Source: Rhodeus uyekii (Eukaryota; Chordata; Actinopteri; Cypriniformes; Acheilognathidae). Taken from it: a stretch of 64,000 nt of DNA. The translations under genes and the position numbers were made by a program. The stretch's first letter is position 1. Every line of letters begins with the position of its first letter. This document shows, piece after piece, positions 1 to 14,800 of this stretch. Under the pieces are notes generated by a model that was not told where the DNA came from, did not search any database, and was given only the letters and a program-made list of their open reading frames with translations. The stretch covers positions 248,001-312,000 of the forward strand of contig JAWRVZ010000184.1 of NCBI GenBank assembly GCA_037043235.1, in the 5' to 3' direction.

Positions 1-740
1 CCACCTCAAATCAGCCAGATCCTCAGCCCAACTTCCGCATCTTCCAGATCCTTCAGCATCTCTTCCTACATATCGCTGTGAGGTTCTGCTTCAGCTCTTG
101 AGCCCACCAGCACCCCCTGGCTTCGTCTCCAGCCTCTGAACCCATCCCCTCGGCTGAGGATGACCAGAAACAATCATCATTACGGTTTTGCTGGGCTCCC
201 TCGTCCCTTGTTCAGATGTGATCCTGCCTGCACCTTCAGCTCCGCCTTTACTCCGGCTTCGTCTTAGCCCTCAGTCCCACCGGCTCCACTTCGGAGGCTC
301 TATCTTCATCACAGGAGCTCGTATCTTTGGTTCCATCTCCCAAGCCTCCACTACAGCTCCTCCCTCCTGCAACGTCATGCTGGCTGTGTTCTGGGCTATC
401 ATCCGGCCCCTTCTTGCTTGCAGCTCCACTTGGCTTCTTTGTTCTGTTTCCATGTCCCCCTCAGAACCCCCACCCTCCCTTCTCAGTTTGACTGTGTGTG
501 AGTACGTGCCTTTCCCAGGGGGCGTACCGTCAGGATTACGTTCCGTTTATTGTGTTTGGCTCTGTCATTCTAAATTGTCCTAATTTCCATGCCTGTGCCC
601 ATGTTATTCTGTTCACCTGTTGTTAATGAATTAACTCATTAGTTCCCATGTTTCTTTGTCAAATCTTGTCTGTGTTTTTACTGTTTTTCTCCTGATTTTC
701 TTTGTGGATCTAAAATAAAGACTATTGGTTTGTCATGACA
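1..740 (+). repeat. Probable LTR-retrotransposon end (LTR-like repeat)
   Basis: This stretch is C/T rich with no exon-like signal. It ends in a segment typical of fish LTRs: T-rich sequence with a poly(A) signal AATAAA at 714-719, followed by TGTCATGACA-like sequence near 733-750. A 131-codon open frame at 188-583 has low-complexity composition (Ser, Pro, Leu) and matches no protein I recognise, so it is not called as a gene. The stretch lies in the last intron of zyg11 or downstream of it, because the terminal zyg11 exon is not in the window. The family is uncertain and no second LTR is visible. Confidence 0.35.
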
Positions 741-769
741 CTCATGACAATGAGTGTCTAAACTTGCAT

Positions 770-1480
770 CATCATCATCGGGCAGGCTGTCTAAGCACGA
801 CACTTTGAAACCATCCCTTCTTGTCTCTGGCCATTCTGGTGATCTGATCGACATCCAGTTTAACTTTAGCGATGTTTGTTAGATAAGTCGAAATTTGATC
901 ATGGTAATTCATCTTTGCTCTGCCTTTATGATTTTGACCAATCTCCGATTTGTAGAGGATGTAGATGTTTGGTAGCTCCTCTTTGTCCAATCTGAGACAC
1001 TGGCCCGTAAACTTTAGTTGGCGTTCTCTGATTTGATCTCGTATTGGCCGCTGCGATACTTTCTTGTATAACTCGTCGTTTTTCATATGGACTTCTAAGG
1101 TCTAACTCCCAGTATGATTCATTAGCATGTCCTGGCGAATGTATCTAGCTTTTTCTTGAGTGGCTCTGTGAGAACCCATGATTCGCATCCATACAGTAGG
1201 ATGGAGATGCATGCCGTATTGAAGAGCAGCATCTTGAATTCGATTGTTGGTCTTGAGGCTCTTAGTAAATAGTTTGAGTCTCGCGAATGCCACCCATGGC
1301 ATATAGAGCTATTCGGGTTTTTACATCTTTTTCTGCTGAGCCAATATAAGAACCAAGATATTTGAAGTCGTCAACAACGGCTTTTTCTTGTCCATCGACG
1401 AATAGCTTTGTGATGTTAGCGTCTTTTGGTTGGTTCAGTTGCATTTGCTCGTTTTTTTCTTTTCTTCCAAACTTGCATAG
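770..1480 (-). mobile_element. Decayed non-LTR retrotransposon (LINE) fragment, C-terminal reverse transcriptase region
   Basis: Reverse-strand frames read like the C-terminal part of a LINE endonuclease/reverse-transcriptase polyprotein. A piece at 1262-1444 carries VDDFKYLGSYI, the YLGS-type segment of many non-LTR reverse transcriptases. A piece at 775-1086 carries RDQIRERQLKFTGQCLR followed by a KGRAKM..D segment, matching the usual IRERRLRFAGHCLR..GRPKM..D tail. The middle piece (1102-1302) is out of frame with both, so the copy has frameshifts and is dead. It sits in the final intron of zyg11 in the same orientation as the gene. Confidence 0.7.
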
Positions 1481-1785
1481 TGAACGTCTAGCCTTAGGTA
1501 CATTTATTTCAAATAACTGAATTTCTCAGAATTTCCTTTATTTTAAGGAATTAGAATTACAAAGCTACCTCCCTATTTCAAACATCAATTTAAATTCAGG
1601 AATTTTAATGCCATTTAAAAAGGAATTCACAATTAAATTCTAAATGGAGCCTTGCAAGGAAAACACCTTTGTGTAAATATACTCAGAAATTGTCTAAAGG
1701 TGTATAATGGGCGAGTACTGTAACTGTAAACTACAGTTTATATTAGGAACTTGCCTTATATTAGACTCTCAGGCCTTTTTCTTAC

Positions 1786-4700
1786 CGTTCTGAGAACAGA
1801 CAAATCGTATGGCCCAGAGAGCCCACAGCTGAACACCAGAGCACTGAGAGACGTGTAGCAAAGGATAGAAGGGCTGGAACGTCCTGCAAGACAGAGAGAG
1901 AGAGAGACAGACATGAAAAGCTTTCTGTGCTACTACTATGTTAAATAATTAATTCCATTCCAAATTCATATGATGGTTTTAAATTAGGAAAACTTTACTG
2001 TTATCCATTTAAATACAATAAACAGTGTGTATTTGCGTGGAAACAAGTGACCAAGTCAGTGTTCTGAATTTTCTCCTTATGTGTTTCTGTTTTAAAAGAA
2101 ATACAAAACAAGATTTTAATTAATAGTTGGTTGTATGAATTAAATGCAGTGGCTGCACTTTACAACCCACTTTAGTAGTTAATAATAAATAATGATAATT
2201 ATGGATTCAGATGGTCCTTTTGATCAAAATGATTGCAGTGGCTGTATATCATGACTCACACTTTTGAGTGCTTTAATAAATGTGAAAGTAATCAACAAAA
2301 ACAATCTGGAGCTTCAATAGTGCTTCAATAGTTTTGGTGAAAATTAGAGACCAAAAATATCACCAAATGTCAATTGTCAGTAAAAAAAGGTGTGTCCAGT
2401 CTTTTGACTGATTACTGTATAATATCATATAAATACAGAATAATCAATAAATAGTAAATGTACCGGTAGGAAACCATTGCATGTTCAGGAGAACTCCATG
2501 ACAGGACAGAGGAGTGCTAAAAGTGAAAAAGATTCAAGGTACAGAGTTGAGCACATAGAAAACACACATACACACACTTATCTCCCTATACTAACTCAAC
2601 CCATCACAGAAAAACTTTTGCACTTAAAGCCATTTTGTTTATCAGCACACAGAAAGTAATACCCACATCTTTATACACATTTGCGTCCTCATAAACCATA
2701 CACACACACACCAGTTTCTCCAGCACTATGCAGTGCAGCTCAGCATCCAGACCCCACGCAGGTCCCCTGACTGAGACGAGATGTGCCAGGATCCCACCAG
2801 CAAAGTAACTGACATCCACCTCCACCTCAGTGTTTATTAAGAGTGAGAGAATGTGCTCCACCAAGTCCTCATTCATCAGCTCCATCCGCAGCTCCTCCAC
2901 CTCTGCTACATTATTCTGAAGCACAGACAGAGGAGGAATAGAGATCATTTGAAATAGATCCTAGAACGTCTAGAACAGATATTAAAATTACCACAATTCC
3001 ACATAGGGGATGCTGAAGGTAGAATAAGACCATGATCTAACTTTCCTGACAAAGTTAAGGAAGTTTAATTTCTAAAGATTTCAAGGACAAATTGTTCATG
3101 CATTAGGTATCATCAACCACCACTGAACAATTGCATTAGTCAAATATAATATACATTCTTACATTTACTATCATTCATTCTTGTGATATTTGAATTATAA
3201 CAATGTTTTCATTTATACAACTATACATTTTGAAATGTATTTGTAAATGTAAAAATTATCATTAAATGCTGCAAAGACAGTGTTCATTGTTACCTAATGC
3301 ACAGAAACTTAAATGTAAAGTGTAACCCTGCGGGAAATTTAGAGAATGGATCAAAAATCCTTCACCGTTCCAACAGTTCAAACAGATACAGAGGAAAGCA
3401 TATGGAATATCATTTACTTACACTATCAACAAGCAGCCAATACTAGAATATTAACATACTATACATCAAAACCTCATCACATTTATGCAAATTACTTCAA
3501 AATGATTAACTACAATAAAATGGTAAAAAGCATACTGTGAATAGTTTGTGATAATTTATTTGTTACAATTAACAGTTGTTCAGCAATTATCATCAATATT
3601 CTACTTTTTGGACCACTAGTCAACAAATCCTCTTTAAACACTGAACAAGGAGTCACTTTGAATTTATATAGATTTGTATGTGAAAAGTGATCATGTCAGT
3701 GTGAGTGAGTTGATTTTGTAATTAATTAATTAACTTCTACCAATTTTACCTTGACATTTAAAATATATTTACCAAAAGGCCCAGAAGCTTCTGCTGGATT
3801 GACAACTCCGAATAATAGGTCTGTGGAAGAGAGGAGAGAGAGTGATGAGAAGACACAGAAAATTAACCATTTAAAAGAGAGATTTCTCCCCAAAACGACA
3901 ATTCTCTCATCATTTACTCAAACACATGTCATTCAGAACAGTTCCACACATCAAAACAGTTTAAATTTCTGTCTTCTGTGGGAAAAAAAGAATATATTTT
4001 GAGAAATGTTTCAGTGTTTTTTTTTTTGTCCATACAATGAAAGTCAATGTTAACTAAAATGGTTTGTTAATCATCATTACTTAAAGCATCTTCCTTTTTT
4101 GTTTCACAGAAGAAAGCAAGTCATACTTGGTTTAGATTGGATCAACAAGAGGGTGAGAAAATTATAATATAATTTTTATTTTTGGGTTACTGAGTCGCTC
4201 AAGAATCTATCATTGTTGTAAATTTATGATTTCAATCTATAATCGGACTTGTGATGCAGCCTGGAATTAAACCACACCATGTTTGGTTGTCTGGCAAAAG
4301 TTAGAAATGGCCCCCCAACTGAGACGGGTTCTTCTCCATTTCTCTCTATGATGAAATTTGGGATCTTTGCTACTTGTCTCCCCTGGCTTGCTTAGTTGTG
4401 GATACTTAATCAATATACAACAACGGATACAACAATACTATTGACTTGAATGCATTGACACGACTGGATGAGAGAATGATGTTTTCTGACCCTGTTTTCT
4501 CCAGAGCTTCCTTATAGTTAAATTTAATTTTACATAGTTATTGAACAGAACTGAATAAGCACTGAACTGATTTCAACTGACCAGGTTCGTTTTACTATTT
4601 ACTGTTTGCATCATTGATCACTGTTGATCTGTTTTCATTGTAAAGCTTCTTTGAAACATTCTGTATTGTATTATTAAAGCACCATATGGTTGTCACAAAG

Positions 4701-7700
4701 GTGTCTTGAGCACAAATGTGTCCAGCTGTGCAAGAGTGTGTACCTCCAGCAGTTCCATGTAGAGTTCCAGTCCTTGGCACTGAATGAAATGGCGACAAGC
4801 GGTGGGCGTCTCATCTGTCAAGTTCCACAAAGCACTTAATGCAAACTTAAGAGTCGAATCCACTACACCCAGTGAGGCCTTCTGTTGGACGATACTCAGC
4901 AACTGCTGAAGTGCCACAGAAAAGGGAATACATTTATTGGTTTGGTCATCAGTCCATTCATGAGTATGCAATAAAAGCTTAAGAATTTAGTTATTTACAT
5001 ATAATACTTGTATGGAACAGTATGGTTAACTTAAAATATCTTGTTAAATATTCTGAAGAATGTCTTTCCTGTGTGTATTTGCTATTGAAACAGAAGGGGT
5101 GGAACATAGTAAAGTCCTGTTCTTTGTTAATAACTAACAACCTTTAGCTTGCATCACAGTCTGACAGGTTTGGATCAGTGAAAAAAAACCAGCACTTTAT
5201 TAGAGCGAATTTCAAACACAGGTGAGTAATGGCAACATAGCAATGATGTAGGCAGGCATTAAACTTCAGTTCTTAAATTTTGCAAGTGAAGATAAAGATT
5301 GTGACTTTAACAGGCAAGTAAACGCTGCAGGGAACACTGGAGAAGAACAACAGATGCGGAGCAAGAAGAATATTAGAGGAACTTGGGAATCGCAGGGTGA
5401 TATTCACAGGTAGGGAATACAAGCAAGTAATCCATAGTCCAAGTCAAAGATCAAACCATTGTGTGTGTTTGAGGTGTGTGCTTATATGAGTACAGGTGTG
5501 GCTGAGTGAGTACAGGTGAGGAAGAAGAGGGATGCTGGGAAATGTGCTAAGGTGGACAGGGCTTGTGATGGGAGTGACATTACAGAGCTGAAGACTTTCA
5601 GAGCAGAGTCGACGAAAGGCAGAAATAGCACACATCCTTGGCCGATACAGAACAGGCAGAAACCTCTGGAATGCCTCTATGGCAAATACAATACAAACAG
5701 TGGATTGAGGCATGATTGAGTGTATTGAGTTTTTTTGTGCAGCGCAAACACAGAAGCAGACAGTAGCCATCACAGATAAACCATGGCATTAACTCTGGGC
5801 CCACCTGATTCTGATGTGTTTAAACTATTGGGCTAAGTAGCATCTTCTAACCACCGGACTTTACAGAGATATAACCATATGACTTGGCAGAGCTGAGGGC
5901 ACTGGACTGGGTAGTGCTTGGACCATTTGACAACCGGACTGTGTAGTGCTAGGACAACACAATAGTAATCCAAGTCTGTGTTTTACCGGTTGAGGAAATA
6001 CTGGAGAAGAGGAACAGATGCAGGAAGTAATATTCGCTATTCGCAGGTAGGGAATACAGAGAAGTAATCCGTTGTCCAAGTCGTAGACCAAACCATGAGT
6101 GTGTTTGGGGTGTGCGCTTATATGCCAGAGGTGATGAGTGACTGAGTGAGTGCAGGTGAGGAAGAAGAGGAATGCTGGAAAATGTTGTGGGCTAAGGTGA
6201 TTGGGTTGGTGATGGGAGTTTGTGACAGTTATAAACAGACAGGCAGTTTTAGGTGGAGGGGCATTCTTATTGTATATTTTATTTGACGTTGTGTACAAGA
6301 TGAGTCATCATTTTTGGTCCATTTAACCTAATGAAAAAGGCTGTAAAATGTGTTAACTTCATTATTTTCCAAGCTGTTTTGACAACTTTCAAGAGTACAC
6401 TAGTATAGTGAAAGCTAATAACAATGGATATATAGACAAAACTTTTGATACCATTGGAGTCCTTAAACAACAACAGCAAATAAAAACACCTGTGAAGGAA
6501 ACATTTACCTTCATTATAAATGCCTCTGCACCCAGTTCTGAGATCTCCTCTGTGCTCAACTGCAATGAAATGTGAGAGAGTTCAATTCTCCAGCCTCAAA
6601 ACCTTACACACATTAATAATGTCCCAGAGATTAAAATTATTTGAGCAGATCTCAAAATCTATGGCAATGTCTTTGCATATTGCATTAAGAGTGTACTTTT
6701 TCAGCGGCGTTGGTTCCGGAAGTGTTTTTTCAAATTATTGTTCCCATAGGGAGTCTTTAAAAAGCCATAAAACAAAAGAAAAAGCATTATTTACTAATAA
6801 TAGACTAATAATACTAACTAATAGACCATTAGAGTTTGCTGCTTATTGACAGTAAGGTAGTTGTTCTACATGAATTATGATTTTAATATGCATTGCTCAG
6901 CATAGGCCTTATAAGGCTGTAGTACCATGAAAATAAACTAATTCTTGCCATGTCTAAATATGTTCCCCAATCTAAAGCGCTTACTTAGAATAAGGCATTA
7001 ATATGTTCTGTATAAGTACTAATAAACAGTCAATACGTTACTAACATGCATGATAATAATCAACTAGATAATGGTGAATGTGTACCTCAATATAAACTAT
7101 ATAACATCATGGCATCAACAAAAGCATAAACCTCAGAGTTTTTACTTCCGGAACCTGACAATTGTTTTCACTTTTGAATCTACTTTTTATTAATAACACA
7201 CAGAAAAATAAATAGAAATCCTCTTTAAAGACCACCCAGCACAGCATCACAGTTTCTCCATGATCAGAACGCTGGTAGTGATGTAATTACCTTAGACACC
7301 AGTATGGAAACTACAGCCACTGCCATTCTCTGTACCGTCGGATCTTCATGATTCCCCAGCAACATCATTATCAGCTTAGCAGCTTCGTATCTATCCAGGA
7401 ACAGGGGTCAAGACTAAGTTAAGCCACATCAACTAGCTGAAGTGTGCTGACGAAATGTATATGGACTGACCTGTCAAATGGGACAACCTGTAAGATGTGG
7501 TCACTGCAAAGGGTAAGCAGGCAATTCTTCTGCAACTAAAAGCAGGAAAAAGAAAATAGATATTAATAGTAAATAAAAGTAAATCTTATAATATTTTTTG
7601 GCCATATTTAAATGGTAAAATATAAATAAAGAAATTAAATGTATTTATTTTACTGATACAAAATGAATGAATGCCCACAACCCCATTCTCATCACTGTAA

Positions 7701-8836
7701 TACAAAAATATATTACATATACAGTAATATCTCGTTTTACGAGTTTAATTCGTTCCAAGAGCGAGCTCGTAACCCAAAATGCTCGTACACCAAAACAATT
7801 TTCCCCATAGGAATGCACTAAAAATCACTTGATTCGTTCAACAGGACTATAAATGCCCATTTTAAATATTTTTTGGGTTTTAACCTATTAATTACATTTA
7901 AAATTATAACCATTAAGATCTCATATAAATACTAATTAAGTATTTTTAGAGTTTAACTGTCAATTATTAACAATTTACTGTAACATGCACTTTAACTCTT
8001 CACTGCTAGCATGATGGAGACGAGAGGAGAGGGGAGGGGGGGCGGGGTTACTGCTTATATATTTCACTATATTGTAGCGTTGCTTCTTTTAATAACCAGA
8101 CAGGTTCCTTCTCATTCAGAGATTTTATTGAGAACTATCGGATTGCTGTTCTGGCTGCAACCCACATAACTATCTCTCTGCTTGCGAGCCCTCTCTCTAA
8201 TCCCTCACACTCAACTCTCTCTCTAGCCCCCCTGAAACCCCGCCCTCTTAAAGTGACAAGACTGTTAACTTAACACTTATTGAACACATCAGATTAACTA
8301 GTTCCTTCAACATTTATAACGATATTACAACGTGAAGAATAGCGATCACAATTAATGCAACAACACGAGGTAAAACCGCTGTAAATCACTTATGTATATA
8401 ATCTGTACAGAGTTATAACTATTATAATATGCTGTTCTCTAAAAGTGTATGGCCCTTTAAGAACGTCATTGTACTGAGCATTGTATCGTTGTACTGAGAA
8501 CACACGTGAGCCTCATTAGTATTCAATGTGTCCTGTTGGTAACACATGCGCCATTAATAAAGTTTCATCATATTCACATGTAATCATATTCACAACAACT
8601 TGTAAAATAATGCACTGTGGTGAATGATGCACCCAAACTGAGCAACGCTGAGAGAATGAACGAGTTAAGGGGTGATAAAGGGATCTTTTCGACAATGAAC
8701 CTGGGTGAGGGAATATTTTTTCTCGTACACCGATACAATGCTCGTACACCGATTTGACTGTCCATGCTCGTACACCGATTTGCTCGTATACCAAGTCACT
8801 CGTAAACCGAGGTATTACTGTACTTTATTTAAATTG

Positions 8837-8882
<46 letters not shown>

Positions 8883-11800
8883 AGATAGAGAGAGGTTTAA
8901 AAAAAGACTATTACAGTGATGAGGATCTAATGAAATACATCACTGAAAATAATGAAAGTGTTGTGACATTAACTGAAGTGTGTTGAAATTTGTATACTTC
9001 TAAATTATATTACCTGAAAATGTATTATTACTTCTAAAAAACTTTTAGATTTATTCATGTAATGGTGAAGTGAGTAATTTTTTTATTTCAAAATACTTTC
9101 GCCTAGACAGTTTAATACATACAGTAGAAACAACTACATTCATTTTGTAGGTTGTAAAAACATTGGCGCTGTCAAAACCGTGCTCTGTTTGAAACGGCTG
9201 ATAATGTCTGTAACATTGGCTCAATCAATGGTTTGGGATTGAGATGGGAAGTGGTCTTTTTGGGAAAACATGGAAGACGAGCTTAAAACAGCTAAGACAA
9301 GCAATTCAGAATGGATGACTCATTGCACTTTGTTTTGCAGTGCCAAATGGGCAACATTAACCCCCAATGCAGAATATGAATAGGATATTATTTGGGTGCT
9401 TTATCATACAAACCGTTGGACGATGGATAGGATGACAATCAAATGCACTCTGTGTTTATACCTGTTCATGGTTTGGGAAGTTCTTCATGGCTGTAAGAAG
9501 CTGTTGAACTACAGTTCCCACCAAGTGTAAGGGCATTCTCAACACCAGCTCCTGTACGGTCAGGTTAAACACACATGCAGTGGCCACAAGCTGAACATGG
9601 AGAGAATCTGTGTGGTGTTGCATTCCAGCCAATACCAGCTGCAGAAAGAGACACATGAACATTGCATGTAAAAGTAATTTAGCACACTAGAACAATGTGT
9701 TTTAAACAAGATTAACGTTTACCTTTACAGTAAAGGGACTCAGAAGTTAAGAAAAGAATAGGCTTTCTTGAGAAAAAAAAACTGCCCATATAATAAATTA
9801 TGATCAAAAGAAATTTCAATTGATGCATACAATGACTTCAACACACCTCTTCTATAGAGAATTATCTATATTTCTATTTAAATCTCAGGGAGATACAACT
9901 TGACATCTTAATGAAGTATAAAGCCTCAAACATATTTAAATGTAATGAATTATTATTACTATTTAAAAAATTAAGTTGAAAAAAAGAAAAAAGAAAATCA
10001 ACAAAGCTGCTTATTAAAGTGAAGAGAAACATTTGTTTGCCAAATCAAATCATAATCAAAGAACAAAACAACAACAAAAAACAAACAAACAGGAAATGAC
10101 ATCACCATGCAAACCCTCAAGGTTGTGTAATCAAGGTCAATACGCCTTTTAAATGGTTTGTTCAACCAAAAATGTAAATTCTGTCATCATTTACTCACCT
10201 TCATGCTTTTCCAAACCTGTAAGACCATAAGTGTTCTTCTTCAGAACACAAACAAACTTCTGTCTCTCCATAGACAGCCTAATGCAACTACGGTACAACT
10301 ATAAAACATTAATAAATGGATCATAAAACTAATGCATATGAATTGAGCTATTTAGTTCTAATTTTATGGAGAGACTGAATTACTTTCCATGATGAGCATA
10401 TTGAATTTAGACTTTCAAAATCACATATAAACACTCATCAACAAACATAAACAGAAGCTCAACTGTACTTGCTTGACAAACTTCATTGGTTCTTGCTGAA
10501 GCTCAAGAATGAATGAAACGTGCTGTGTAACACGAGAATGAATTTATCTTTTTTTATGCATTTGGCAGACGCTTTTATCCAAAGCGACTCAAGGATTGCA
10601 TTCAAGAAACACATTGAATCAGTTTTTTTCATTGGTTCTTGTTGAAGCTCAAATGTGCTGCGTAACACAAGAATGAACCTCATTGGTTCACGCTAGACAA
10701 GAAAGCGTGATTGAACTTTCATTAACCATGTGTGATGTGTGCGTTGATGAACGTTTATATGTGCATAAAAGCCTAAATTCAATATCATCATAAAAAAGCA
10801 TTAGAGTCTCTTCAGAAAATTTGGACTACATTGCTCGATTCATAGCAGATTAGTCTTGCAATCGCTTTACGAACTTCTAGGAACGTCAAAATGGTAGTTG
10901 CGTAGCTAATCCATTGCGTCAATGGAAGGACAGAAATTTCTCAGGTTTCAGTAAAAAAAATAAAATAAAAAAAATCTTCATTTGTGTCTTATGGGTTTGG
11001 AACAACAAGAGGGCGAGTGAATCATGACTATTTTCAATTTTAGGTGAACAAACCTTTTAAAAGATAATTTTATATTTTTATAACAAAACAAGATTGGTTC
11101 AGGCTGTTAAATGTGATATGATGCGATTACTCAAAAACTGTGAACTAATAATTCATCATATTTAAAAAAAAAACCCCCACAAAAACAAGACAGACCACAC
11201 AAAATAGTTTAAAAAAAATAATTACGGTGTTACTTTTTACAGCAATTTTTTTTCAATCAATGTGAACTGTTTCAAAGTATATTTTTTCCTTTTCTTTATC
11301 ATGGACACTCACTGATACTTAGTTAGAAACCAGCTTAACATACTTTGTTCAGAAATTATACAGATCAGAAGATGACATTTTTGTACCTTTAATATGTTTG
11401 GCTGAGGCCCGTCCATATCATTGGTGTGACTGTAGAGATGTGTAAGAACCTCCCGTATGAAACTCTCTCGGTCGCTGTATCTCCTCAAGGCTTCACACAG
11501 TTGAGACAAGTTGGACTCTCCAGCCACCTGTTGACAAACATCTAACCTTCTAAGAATCTGAAAGTCCTGGCAAAATCTTCTATTAGTTTTGACTTTTAGA
11601 TTATTTGTCATATGCTTAAGATGGCAGTCAAATTAAATTTTTCTGCAAACTATCATAATAAGAATAAGCCTGAGTGGCACATAAAAACTAACTAGGTAGT
11701 TCCTGAGCAGAATTTGCAGACAAGTGGGTCAGACTTTATGCTGCTTATTCTGATCAGGAACAATTAGTTTTTATGTGCCGTTCAGGCTCCGGGTAAATCA

Positions 11801-14800
11801 GAAATACTAATAGTAACACTAGTGGAACGAGCATTCTTCATCGTCTTCTCAGTAGTTGCTGTGTAACTGCATAATAAGTTAAAGGGGTCTTGAATATAAC
11901 TTTTTTTTAGTTTTGCATTTCAAGATGTGCACTTATAATGTTACTAGGACTTTTACAGGATTTTCTATGGGTTGCTGGGTGAACGGGTGTTAATTTCAGG
12001 TCCATATTCGGCGGGTCCATATTCTTACTCAAATGTCTCTTTGCAAAGTCTCAGGACAGTACACAAGTGTTAATGAGCATCACCTGCACACCACACCAGT
12101 CTTGAGTCCAGAGGAGCTCCGAAAGGATAAAAGGAGTGATGACCAGGACTTGACTATGTTTATTTGTATATATACTTGTTGGAATCACCAACAAGATGGC
12201 GCCGCGGATGGCAGCCTCGGTTTTTAGCTCTACAGTGATTGTGCACTGGAAGCTTCAACACCAAGACAAATTCCTTGTGTGTGCAAGCACACTTGGCAAT
12301 AAAGCTCTTTCTGATTCTGATTCTGATATGTTGAACGTTTGCCAGTTCCTGCCTCCTTCCCTTAACAAAAACTTTGTTATAAGGAGGTAATTATAGTTTT
12401 AGTTCAGTGATCCTGTTTTAGTATCTCTTCCTTCTCTCTGTATCAAATAGGAGACCGCTTGGTTTCAATAATAGCCGTTTTTGTACTAACAAGCATTTTT
12501 TTAAAATGATAAATTAACTCTTATTTGTCAAAAGATCAAGGGAAATTTGATTTCTCAATCCATGACCCCTTTAAGATTTTCTGCCAGTAGGGTGAACAAA
12601 GACTCTTACCTTCAGATTTCCATCTCCACACAGCAGCTCAGAGCCACCTGCACCTGTGGCCAGCAGCCCAATGAACCTCATATCTGGCCGCACCTCTACA
12701 AAGGCTTGGATGGTAGCATCACTAACACCTCTCCAGCCTGACACATCCAGGGACACAAGATGCAGAAGGATCCCTGGACGCTCTAGCAGTTGCTGCACAA
12801 AGTTGCCTCCATCCATTACCAGTTTGTCATTAGAGATGTCCAGGTGTCTCAGCAACTGCAGCTTGGAGAGTACTAAGATGAGGCTGGGGGTTGGCATCTC
12901 CAACTTCTGAAGCCCATGCAAAGTTAGGGACCTGAGCCGTGACTCACAATTCAAAAGAGGTGTTAAGTCTGTGATGTTAGTACCAGAGATATCCAAGCTC
13001 TCTAGCATGGGCATTGCACAGATATCCTCCAGACCTTTGTCATCCAGGTCCGTCCAGGCCAGAGAAAGCTTCTTTAAGCCCCGGAGCATGCTGAAGGAGG
13101 CCTGCAGAGACTCCTCACCTGCTTCCCCATATAGATGCAAGCCATTCATCAGCAGTGTCTGAAGGCCCTGTCTGCAGACTTTGCTGGAGGTAATACTGTG
13201 GAGAATTTCTGAGATTGTGATGTCATTACGGATATGTGAAGCATTCAGTTCTTGAAGCTTGTGAGGGCAGAGAGCCAGTCTGAAGGCCTCAGCTGAGATG
13301 CGTGAGGACTGGATGTGCGCTCGGCGCAAACGCAGGTGCTCCAGATTCTGGAAAATGCCTATGGTTCTGTCATTGAGAACACCTGAGTGGAGTATGAAAA
13401 CAGATCACATCATCACACAACAGACCTTGCAGGCAACTTAAAGGCTTACAGTAATGCTGGGGGCAGTGGTGGATCCTGGAATAGGTCATATATAGGCAGG
13501 GTGGCATCACGCTGAGGGAAGGCACGGGGCACTCCCCATGCACAGCGTATACATCTTTCAAACATGACTTTCTTCTCTTCTTTATAGTTAATTTGAAGTG
13601 AGAGCACATCCATCTAATGCGCGTGTGTGAATCTCTCCATTCGCATTTCCTTCACTCTCCCATAAAACTGGATTGGCACACTCAAATACATTGCACTCGC
13701 TCAGATATTGCGTGTGCACGCTCAAAATGTCCTGAGCACTCAATCTCTACATGCTCCTTCTCTAGAAGTCTCTTATCTCATGCAAGTTTCTTAAGAACTA
13801 GTCTGACCAAACACAAATAATCAGTTTTACTTGGATTAGTTGGAGCTAATCAGTCTTTCGTTTTGGATTAAAATTAGACCAATCTACATTTTTATGCAGC
13901 TGATTTAACGTAAATAACTTATAACAGTGTACCTTTACATTATTAAGAAATTAAGGATCCGTCTTTTATGTCAAGTAATTTCACAATATTTAACACGCAA
14001 TTATATTAAATATGATTGTGAATACATATATGGTAAGCACAAATATGTGTATAAGCTAAGCTATCAGGCTAATCATGTAGCTGTATGCTATGCTACAACA
14101 TAAGCCAACATGGTCCACTAATTCATGGTCATTATAATGTAGTTCAAACAGCATTTATCATAATATGATTTTGTACCTATTGTAATAAGGTGCTACAGAG
14201 AGTACCTATTCATAATAATTTGAGCCAATGGGACAGCTTCAAGTCCTAACAGAGATCTAATTTTGTGGGAAAGACCTGATTTTTCTCCCCAATCGATATG
14301 TTTGTGCATTTTAAATGCGGCGTAATGAAGGAAGGTGTGCGTGTTTGGGCTGATTTCAAACATTGTCTCAGAAATTGTTTACTGCACCTTTAAGTACATT
14401 TGAGTACAGTATTACATTTTCTCTTTTGTTTGTTTGAAAAAAAGAAGTGGTCACTGTATTTGATTATTTGTTTTAACAAGAGCTGATTTTGCAGTAAAAA
14501 TCTGCATTTAACATTGTGATCTATCCAGATCATGTCTTTTTCATTGGGGCAAAAACAAACCCCCTTTCTCACTTTTTAAAGCAAATGCTAAAATAGTGAT
14601 ATATTCATATACATACATGCATACATAGACATATGAAAACATATTACATTTCTAGCTATATCACCAGCCCTAGGTTACAGTGAGCATCATACCCTCCTCA
14701 GCCATCCTGTGCAGCAGCTGATCAGCCAACTCTTGAGGAAATAAAGGACAGTGGCGGAAGCGCAGTGATCCATCCTTTTGTGCAACACAAAGCACTTCCA

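Noticed and set aside
188..583. 131-codon plus-strand frame
   Set aside because: Ser/Pro/Leu-rich translation of an LTR-like, C/T-rich repeat with no conserved motif.
5861..6298. 145-codon minus-strand frame
   Set aside because: It runs through one of two direct repeat copies and reads as low-complexity His/Ser/Pro sequence.
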